Positions 15,092 to 20,516 of a DNA stretch of 20,516 bases are shown one piece after another (position 1 is the stretch's first letter; every line of letters begins with the position of its first letter). The notes under the pieces were generated by a model. The model saw only the letters and a list, made by a program, of their open reading frames with translations. It did not search any database and was not told the DNA's origin. The position numbers and the translations under genes were made by a program. The stretch comes from UBA9715 sp964553375 (GTDB lineage: Bacteria; Actinomycetota; Coriobacteriia; Coriobacteriales; Eggerthellaceae): contig CAZKKN010000030.1 of assembly GCA_964553375.1 (NCBI GenBank), positions 1-20,516 of the forward strand, written 5' to 3'.

Positions 15092-17092
15092 ATGGAGACG
15101 CTTGAAGAGAAGATCGCGCGCATAAAGAAGCAGCTCGAAAGCGTGCCCGCCCAGCCGGGGGTCTATCTGTGGAAGGACGCCTCGGGCCAGGTCATTTATG
15201 TGGGAAAGGCCAAGCAGTTGCGGGCGCGCATGCGCCAGTATGTGAATTTCCAGGATGACCGGGCGAAGATCCCCCTTTTGGTGGATGCCATAGATTCCTT
15301 CGAATACATCGTGGTGGAAAACGAGCATGAATCCCTCGTGCTGGAGCGCAATCTCATAAACCAGCACTCACCGTTTTTCAATGCGGACTTCAAAGACGAC
15401 AAATCCTACCCGTTCATCGCCCTCACCATGGACGATGCCTTCCCGGCCATCAAGTACACCCGCGAGAAGCACAAGGAGGGGACGCGATATTTCGGTCCCT
15501 ATACCGACAGCCGCGCGGCCCGCACCATGGTGGATGCTGTGCGCCGCGTCGTCCCCATCTGCTCAAGCACCTGCGCAGAGTGGCGCAGGTTGAGCGCCCA
15601 GCTGAAGAAGGGAGATCTAAGCGCCTTCCTCTCCACCCAGGAGAACCTCCGGCCTTGCTTCGATTATCACGTGGGACTGGGCCCCGGGGTTTGTTGCGGG
15701 GCGATTGACGAGGAGGCCTATGGCCGCCATGTGGAGCGGGTCGCCCGTTTCCTGGAAGGGCACCGAGATGAATTCCTCAGTGAGATGACCGAGGAGATGC
15801 AGCAGGCCGCCGACGAGCTGGATTTCGAGCGTGCGGCCCGCATCAAGGGGCGCATCGATGCCGTGGGCGCCTTGGCCGACAAGCAGCATGCGGTTTCCAC
15901 CCGCAATCTGAATGCCGACGTCATCGGCATATTCCGCGAGGAGACCATTGCGGGGGTCCACGTGTTCATCATCCGCGAGGGACGCATCATGAACTCCAAT
16001 GAATTCGTGTTGGATAAGGGCTCCAACGTGCCCGATGACGACCTCATCCGCGCCTTCTTGCTGCGCTACTACAGTGCCACCACCTCCATTCCGCGCGAGG
16101 TGGTGTTGGCTACGGCTCCGGAGGATAGCGATGTCATGGCCGCTTGGCTCACCGAGCGGCTGGATGACCCTCACCGGGCCAAGGTGCATTTCACGGTGCC
16201 GCAGAAAGGGGAGAAGGCAGAGCTGGTGGCCCTGGCGGAGAAAAACGCCCAGCACACGCTTCTGCGCTACAAGGTGCGTACGAATTACGAGGACAAGCGC
16301 ATCAACGACGCCTTGCTGCAGCTGGAAAGCGCCTTGGCCTTGGATGCACCTCCCCGGCGCATCGAGTGCTTCGATATCTCCACCATCCATGGCAGCTACA
16401 CCGTGGCTTCCATGGTGGTCTTCACCAACGGCAAGCCCGACAAGAACCAATATAGGCGCTTCCGCATCAAGACGCCGCTCGATGAAGCAAACGACTTCCT
16501 CTCCATGCAAGAGGTGCTGCGACGGCGCTATTCCGACGAGCGCATGGCCGATGAGCGCTTCGGCTCCAAGCCGGATTTGATTATCTTGGACGGCGGAAAG
16601 CCCCAGCTCACTGCCGCACTTGAGATGTTCGAGGAGCTGGGCCGCACCGACATAGCCTTGGCTGGCCTGGCCAAGCGCGACGAGGAGCTGTTCGTGCCGT
16701 GGCAGGAAAGCGGCCCGGTGGTCCTACCTGGGGGCTCGGCTTCCCTGTACCTGGTGAAGCAGGTACGCGATGAGGCCCATCGCTTCGCCATCACCTTCCA
16801 TCGCGAGCTGCGGGGCAAGGGCATGACCGCCAGCGTGCTCGATGGCGTGCCGGGCCTGGGACCCGTGCGTAAGAAGGCGCTGCTGAGGCATTTCAAGTCG
16901 TTCAAGAACCTTAAGGCCGCCACCGCCGAGCAGATCCGTGAGGTGAAGGGCATCCCGGCGGAGGTGGCCGATGAGGTCCATCTGGTGCTCGCGCAGTATA
17001 ATGAGAAGGCGAACGAACCACGCGAAACAGCCACTGACCAGGTGGCATCCTTGCCGGATGCCAATGCGCTGGCGGAAGGGACGGAAGGGTGA
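15092..17092 (+). CDS. uvrC: UvrABC excinuclease subunit C
   Basis: UvrC cuts on both sides of the lesion after UvrA and UvrB mark it. 666 residues, slightly long. An N-terminal GIY-YIG nuclease (about 17-95: GVYLW, VIYVGKAKQLRARM) makes the 3' cut. A cysteine group follows (CSSTC, then RPCFDYHVGLGPGVCCG), comparable to the Fe-S-type cysteines of the family. The UVR domain is at about 231-262 (LDFERAARIKGRID). The RNase H-like nuclease for the 5' cut has the DDH residues Asp428 (FDIS), Asp500 (LDGGKPQL) and His563 (DEAHRF). A helix-hairpin-helix pair is at about 582-640. AAGGGA lies about 11 nt before the ATG. It heads the uvrC-rapZ-yvcK-whiA run; rapZ starts 6 nt after its stop. Confidence 0.97.
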   Translation: METLEEKIARIKKQLESVPAQPGVYLWKDASGQVIYVGKAKQLRARMRQYVNFQDDRAKIPLLVDAIDSFEYIVVENEHESLVLERNLINQHSPFFNADFKDDKSYPFIALTMDDAFPAIKYTREKHKEGTRYFGPYTDSRAARTMVDAVRRVVPICSSTCAEWRRLSAQLKKGDLSAFLSTQENLRPCFDYHVGLGPGVCCGAIDEEAYGRHVERVARFLEGHRDEFLSEMTEEMQQAADELDFERAARIKGRIDAVGALADKQHAVSTRNLNADVIGIFREETIAGVHVFIIREGRIMNSNEFVLDKGSNVPDDDLIRAFLLRYYSATTSIPREVVLATAPEDSDVMAAWLTERLDDPHRAKVHFTVPQKGEKAELVALAEKNAQHTLLRYKVRTNYEDKRINDALLQLESALALDAPPRRIECFDISTIHGSYTVASMVVFTNGKPDKNQYRRFRIKTPLDEANDFLSMQEVLRRRYSDERMADERFGSKPDLIILDGGKPQLTAALEMFEELGRTDIALAGLAKRDEELFVPWQESGPVVLPGGSASLYLVKQVRDEAHRFAITFHRELRGKGMTASVLDGVPGLGPVRKKALLRHFKSFKNLKAATAEQIREVKGIPAEVADEVHLVLAQYNEKANEPRETATDQVASLPDANALAEGTEG

Positions 17093-17098
17093 TGCACC

Positions 17099-18058
17099 AT
17101 GGCATCTAGCGACACTATGCCCGAGCTCGTCATCTTGAGCGGCATGAGCGGTGCCGGGCGCACCGAGGCCATGCATGTGTTTGAGGATCTGGGCTATTTC
17201 TGCATCGATAACCTGCCGCCTTCCATGATACCCCAGGTCATGGCTATGACCGACTTGCCCAGCAGCTTGGATGCGGGGACGCGCAAACGGGTGGCCATCG
17301 TGTGCGATGCTCGCGCGCGCGGGTTTTTCGCCTCCATGGCCAATGCCATCGACGACTTGGATCGGTCGAACATCCATTGGGAGATAATCTTTTTGGATGC
17401 AGAGGACGACCGGCTGATAGCCCGCTATAAATCCAGTCGCCGCCGGCACCCGCTCTGCTCTGATGGGGCTACCATCTCCCAGGGCATCGAGCGGGAGAGG
17501 CTGCTTCTGCGCGACATGCGCAAGCGCGCCGACCTGGTCATCGATACCACGCACTTGCTTCCTGCGGACTTGCGGGCGAAGCTGCGCCATCGCTATACGG
17601 AGGGGGAGGAGCGCTTCGGCCTATCGGTGTCCGTCTATTCCTTCGGGTTCAAACACGGCGCGCCCACCGATGCTGATATAGTCATTGACGTGCGGTTTTT
17701 GCCAAACCCTTACTACGACCCCGAGATGCGCACCATGACCGGCTTAGACCAGAAGGTCCACGACTACGTGATCTACAACAACGAGACCGAGACCTTCCTC
17801 AAGCGCTGGTTCGCGCTGCTCGATTGCATCATGCCGGGTTATGTGGCCGAAGGAAAACAGCAGCTGGCCATCGCCGTGGGCTGCACCGGTGGTCAGCATC
17901 GGAGCGTGGCATTGGCCGAGGCCACGGGTGACTACCTGCGGGCCAATGGCTACCGTGTGAGCGTTGCCCACCGCGACCTCGCCTTGGCGGTGCGCCCCGA
18001 TGGCCAGCTGGTCAATGCCGACCCCTTGGCCGATGCGGAGACGGGGAGCGAGCGATGA
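17099..18058 (+). CDS. rapZ: RNase adapter / nucleotide-binding protein RapZ (YvcJ family)
   Basis: 319 residues. In E. coli RapZ binds small RNAs that control glucosamine-6-phosphate synthase; the actinobacterial role is less clear. The N-terminal P-loop reads GMSGAGRT (15-22) with Arg21 in place of the usual Lys, then FEDLGYFCIDNLPP, FLDAEDDRLIARYKSSRRRHPL, and the family C-terminal block with DVRFLPNPYYDPEMR and GCTGGQHRSVALAE (about 260-274). AAGGG sits 9 nt before the ATG. The stop overlaps the yvcK start (ATGA), so translation is coupled. The rapZ-yvcK-whiA trio is conserved in Gram-positive bacteria. Confidence 0.95.
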   Translation: MASSDTMPELVILSGMSGAGRTEAMHVFEDLGYFCIDNLPPSMIPQVMAMTDLPSSLDAGTRKRVAIVCDARARGFFASMANAIDDLDRSNIHWEIIFLDAEDDRLIARYKSSRRRHPLCSDGATISQGIERERLLLRDMRKRADLVIDTTHLLPADLRAKLRHRYTEGEERFGLSVSVYSFGFKHGAPTDADIVIDVRFLPNPYYDPEMRTMTGLDQKVHDYVIYNNETETFLKRWFALLDCIMPGYVAEGKQQLAIAVGCTGGQHRSVALAEATGDYLRANGYRVSVAHRDLALAVRPDGQLVNADPLADAETGSER

Positions 18059-19110
18059 GCGATCTTCTGCCCCGGGCTTTCAGTCACGACCCGTCGGCCA
18101 CGGCGGTCTTCAAGGCGCTACCTCGGAGTCAGGGGCCAAATGACGCCGCCCGCAGCCTGAAAGCCGTGGTCATAGGAGGTGGCACGGGGGCTTCCATGGC
18201 CATCCGCACGCTTCTTTCCATGGGGCTTGAGACCTCTGCCGTGGTGGCCATGGCCGACGACGGCGGTTCCACGGGAATCCTGCGCGACCAGGCCGGGGCC
18301 ACGGCTCCCGGCGACATCCGCAAATGCCTCACAGCCATGGCGCTCGATGCCGACGACCCGCTGGTGAAGGCTTTCAAGGTGCGCTTCGGCTTTGCCGAGA
18401 ACCACACGTTGGGCAACTTGATGCTTTCGGCCCTGGAGGTCACAAGCGGGGGGTTTCCCCAGGCCATCGCCATATGCGAGGAGCTTTTGAAGGCTCAGGG
18501 CCACGTGTACCCTTCAACCCTTGATCGCATCTCCCTGGTGGCGAAGACCTGCGATGGCCGCACCTTGGAGGGCCAGGCCGTGGCCTCCCATTCGCGTACG
18601 GCCTTGAGCAAGGTGGCTTTGCGCTCCCCTCACGATATAGTGGCCTACGAACCGGCGCTTCAGGCCATCCGCCAGGCCGACCTGGTGATCTTGGGCCCTG
18701 GATCGCTTTTCACCTCCATCATTCCCAACCTGCTGGTGCCCGGCATCGTGGAGGCGCTTGCCCAGTCCAAGGCCGTGAAGGTGTTCGTTTGCGCTGTGGC
18801 CGACACCCAAGGGGAGACCCGCGGGCTGCCTGTCCTGGGCCACTACGAGGCCCTGGCCAGCCATGGCATGAAGGGGCTTTTGGATTACATCTTGGTGCAA
18901 GGCCCCCAGGCAGCGCCCGTAAGCGAAGCGGCTGCTATGATCCGCTATCTGGAGGCCCAGCCGGAAGACATCGCCGCCATTGAGCAGGCGGGCACCCGGG
19001 TGATCGTGCGGGATTTCATAGGGGAGGAATACCCTTCCTGGCATGACCCCGCACGGTTGCGTGATGGGCTTTGGGAGGTGGTGGAGCAGTGTCGTTCAAT
19101 TCCGATGTAA
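18055..19110 (+). CDS. yvcK: Gluconeogenesis factor YvcK / CofD-like protein
   Basis: 351 residues with a ~35-residue N-terminal extension before the nucleotide-binding VVIGGGTG (38-45). Then come ADDGGSTGILRD, GDIRKCLTAMA, FAENHTLGNLMLSALE, GRTLEGQA and ILGPGSLFTSIIPNLLVPGI, all marks of the YvcK family. In Bacillus YvcK binds UDP-sugars and is needed for growth on gluconeogenic carbon and for normal cell-wall synthesis. The ATG overlaps the rapZ stop, with GGGGAG 6 nt upstream. The 3' end overlaps whiA by 22 nt. YvcK and a nearby gap gene both touch central carbon use; shared control is only a possibility. Confidence 0.95.
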   Translation: MSDLLPRAFSHDPSATAVFKALPRSQGPNDAARSLKAVVIGGGTGASMAIRTLLSMGLETSAVVAMADDGGSTGILRDQAGATAPGDIRKCLTAMALDADDPLVKAFKVRFGFAENHTLGNLMLSALEVTSGGFPQAIAICEELLKAQGHVYPSTLDRISLVAKTCDGRTLEGQAVASHSRTALSKVALRSPHDIVAYEPALQAIRQADLVILGPGSLFTSIIPNLLVPGIVEALAQSKAVKVFVCAVADTQGETRGLPVLGHYEALASHGMKGLLDYILVQGPQAAPVSEAAAMIRYLEAQPEDIAAIEQAGTRVIVRDFIGEEYPSWHDPARLRDGLWEVVEQCRSIPM

Positions 19111-20015
19111 AAGAGGAATTCGCGCGCGTGCCAGGGAGCTGCTCCCATTGCGAGCGGGCTCTGCTCGCAGCCCTTCTGCGCATCGAGGGCACCCTTTTCA
19201 TCAGCGGACCGGACCGCTATAGGCTGGAGATCGCCACAGATACCCCATCGGTGGCCCGGCTTGCCTGGCGGCTGCTCCATGAGAACTACGGTTTGCGCAC
19301 CGAGCTCACCACCCGTCGCTCGGTGCTGCACAAGACTCCCAATTACCTCATTGACGTGCCGGTGCAGGAGGGCTTAAGCGACGCCCTCCACGATATGGGC
19401 GTGCTCTCTGAAGAAGGGCTGGAGCTCGGGGTGGCCCCAGAGCTCATCGCCAAGCAGTGCTGTGCTGCCGCCTATCTGCGGGGAGCGTTTTTGGGCAGCG
19501 GGTTCGTGTCCGACCCCCGAGGGGATTTCCACTTCGAGATATCCGTGGAAGCCGAGGAGATGGCCCGGGACATCGTGGCCATCCTGGATGACAAGGGGAT
19601 CCATGCCCGTTATATCCAACGGCGCTCCTCGTACATCGTCTACCTCAAAAGCGGCGAGGCCATCCTGGAGTTCCTCGCCTTCGCCGGAGCCCATCAAAGC
19701 GCTCTTGCCATGGAGAACGCCCGGGTGGTGAAAAGCGTGCGCAACGACGTGAACCGCCAGACCAATGCCGAGATAGCCAATCAGAACAAGGCGGCTTCGG
19801 CTTCGGTGGATCAGCTCTATGCCATGCGGAAGGTCCTTGAGGCCTACGGGGTGGACCGGCTGCCGCCGGCCTTGCAGGAGGTCATCAGGCTGCGGGTGAA
19901 ATACCCCGATGCCACCTTGAAGGAACTGGGGGAGCACTCCGACCCGCCCCTTTCCAAATCCGCGGTTTATCACCGCATCCGCCGCATCGAGGCCATGGCC
20001 CAGGAGTTGGATTAG
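19089..20015 (+). CDS. whiA: DNA-binding regulator WhiA
   Basis: 308 residues from a GTG at 19089, giving the usual opening SFNSDVKEEFAR; a TTG at 19071 would add six residues and sits on the ribosome site GGGAGG (19073-19078), so it is rejected. The N-terminal homing-endonuclease-like part includes CCAAAYLRGAFLGSGFVSDP and RRSSYIVYLKSGE, LAFAGAHQSAL. The C-terminal helix-turn-helix part holds VRNDVNRQTNAEIANQNK and TLKELGEHSDPPLSKSAVYHRIRR. WhiA controls sporulation septation in Streptomyces and affects division in Bacillus; in a non-sporulating relative its targets are unknown. It is the last gene of the run, followed by a 130-bp spacer before gap. Confidence 0.95.
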   Translation: MSFNSDVKEEFARVPGSCSHCERALLAALLRIEGTLFISGPDRYRLEIATDTPSVARLAWRLLHENYGLRTELTTRRSVLHKTPNYLIDVPVQEGLSDALHDMGVLSEEGLELGVAPELIAKQCCAAAYLRGAFLGSGFVSDPRGDFHFEISVEAEEMARDIVAILDDKGIHARYIQRRSSYIVYLKSGEAILEFLAFAGAHQSALAMENARVVKSVRNDVNRQTNAEIANQNKAASASVDQLYAMRKVLEAYGVDRLPPALQEVIRLRVKYPDATLKELGEHSDPPLSKSAVYHRIRRIEAMAQELD

Positions 20016-20043
20016 CTGCGAGGATCGCGGCCCTCTACCGCTG

Positions 20044-20094
20044 ACCCCTTTGGAGCATCCTTCTATAGGATGGAGGCCTTCGGGGTAGTACAAT
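20044..20094 (+). promoter_or_regulatory. Hairpin-forming spacer and -10 box before gap
   Basis: CATCCT (20056-20061) pairs with AGGATG (20067-20072) around a 5-nt loop, and ACCCC (20044-20048) with GGGGT (20082-20086) outside it. TACAAT at 20089-20094 follows directly and would start the gap transcript near 20101. There is no T-run, so an operator or structured DNA site at the promoter is as likely as a weak whiA terminator. Confidence 0.4.
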
Positions 20095-20145
20095 GTTGGC
20101 GCCGAGAATCTTTCGGCAGACAACTTTGCGAAAGGGGAAGCTGCA

Positions 20146-20516
20146 ATGACAACACGGGTTGGCATCAATGGATTCGGTCGTATCGGTCGCCTTGCCTATC
20201 GGGCGATGGCTGATGATCCTGAAATCGAGGTCGTAGCCATCAACGATTTGGGCGATATTCCCGTCATGGCCCATCTTCTGAAATACGATTCCATCCATGG
20301 TCGCGCCTTCGAGGAGGTCGTGCCCACCGAAGAGACCATCATCGCCGATGGCAAGGAGCTCATCGTCCTTTCCGACCGCGACCCGATTAACCTCCCTTGG
20401 GGCGAGTTGGGCGTGGATGTGGTGGTTGAGTCCACGGGATTCTTCACCGATGGCGAGAAGGCCAAGGCGCATCTGGAGGCCGGTGCCAAGAAGGTGCTCA
20501 TCTCCGCGCCTGGCAA
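20146..20516 (+). CDS. gap: Glyceraldehyde-3-phosphate dehydrogenase (3' partial)
   Basis: The gene runs off the right edge; 123 codons are seen. The product opens MTTRVGINGFGRIGRLAYRA, the NAD-binding Rossmann motif GxGxxG, followed by VVAINDLGD, HLLKYDSIHG and VDVVVESTGFF, all typical of glycolytic GAPDH. The Asp in INDL supports NAD preference. The active-site Cys would lie beyond the window. AGGGG lies 8 nt before the ATG at 20146, and TACAAT is 51 bp upstream. The order whiA-gap is common in Actinobacteria and is often followed by pgk and tpiA. Confidence 0.95.
   Translation, partial: MTTRVGINGFGRIGRLAYRAMADDPEIEVVAINDLGDIPVMAHLLKYDSIHGRAFEEVVPTEETIIADGKELIVLSDRDPINLPWGELGVDVVVESTGFFTDGEKAKAHLEAGAKKVLISAPG

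Overview
The window looks like a chromosome segment of an actinobacterium of the class Coriobacteriia. The reasons are the gene order uvrA-x-uvrC-rapZ-yvcK-whiA-gap, which is typical of Actinobacteria, together with a folate-dependent trmFO next to a xer recombinase, which most other Actinobacteria lack. The right-hand genes are GC-rich, and two genes appear to be read from leaderless transcripts. The genus cannot be fixed from the sequence alone.

Left part (1 to about 8311), an accessory polymorphic-toxin locus. It opens inside the 3' end of an RHS-repeat gene whose toxic C-terminal domain is followed at once by a small membrane immunity gene (1025-1699). Next comes an orphan toxin module (1690-2745): a short copy of the RHS core end joined to a related but different toxin domain, with its own immunity gene (2720-3406). 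After that is an array of further small two-helix membrane proteins, related to the immunity proteins but without intact toxins: 3399, 4089, 5031, 5781(-), 6502(-) and 7391. There are also at least three broken pieces: a toxin tail at 4959-5027, an immunity start at 5719-5802 and an internally deleted gene at 8066-8311. Duplicated blocks of 144, 187 and about 467 bp tie the array together and show repeated segmental duplication. Both toxins end in a glycine-rich hydrophobic region and all the candidate immunity proteins are membrane proteins, so a membrane-acting toxin is the best inference. The toxin family is not one I recognise.

Boundary (8312-8734). There is no convincing gene here. It holds an imperfect 25-bp inverted repeat with a third, partial copy, a 167-bp segment bounded by perfect 25-bp inverted repeats, and a promoter-like -10 box placed so that trmFO mRNA would begin at its start codon.

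Right part (8735-20516), conserved housekeeping genes, all on the + strand. trmFO (tRNA m5U54 methylation) is coupled to a xerC-like recombinase. A LexA-like box and a -10 box precede uvrA. An unrecognised membrane-anchored protein lies between uvrA and uvrC. Then uvrC, rapZ, yvcK and whiA follow with tiny gaps or overlaps, as one operon. A short structured spacer with a -10 box precedes gap (glyceraldehyde-3-phosphate dehydrogenase), which runs off the right edge.
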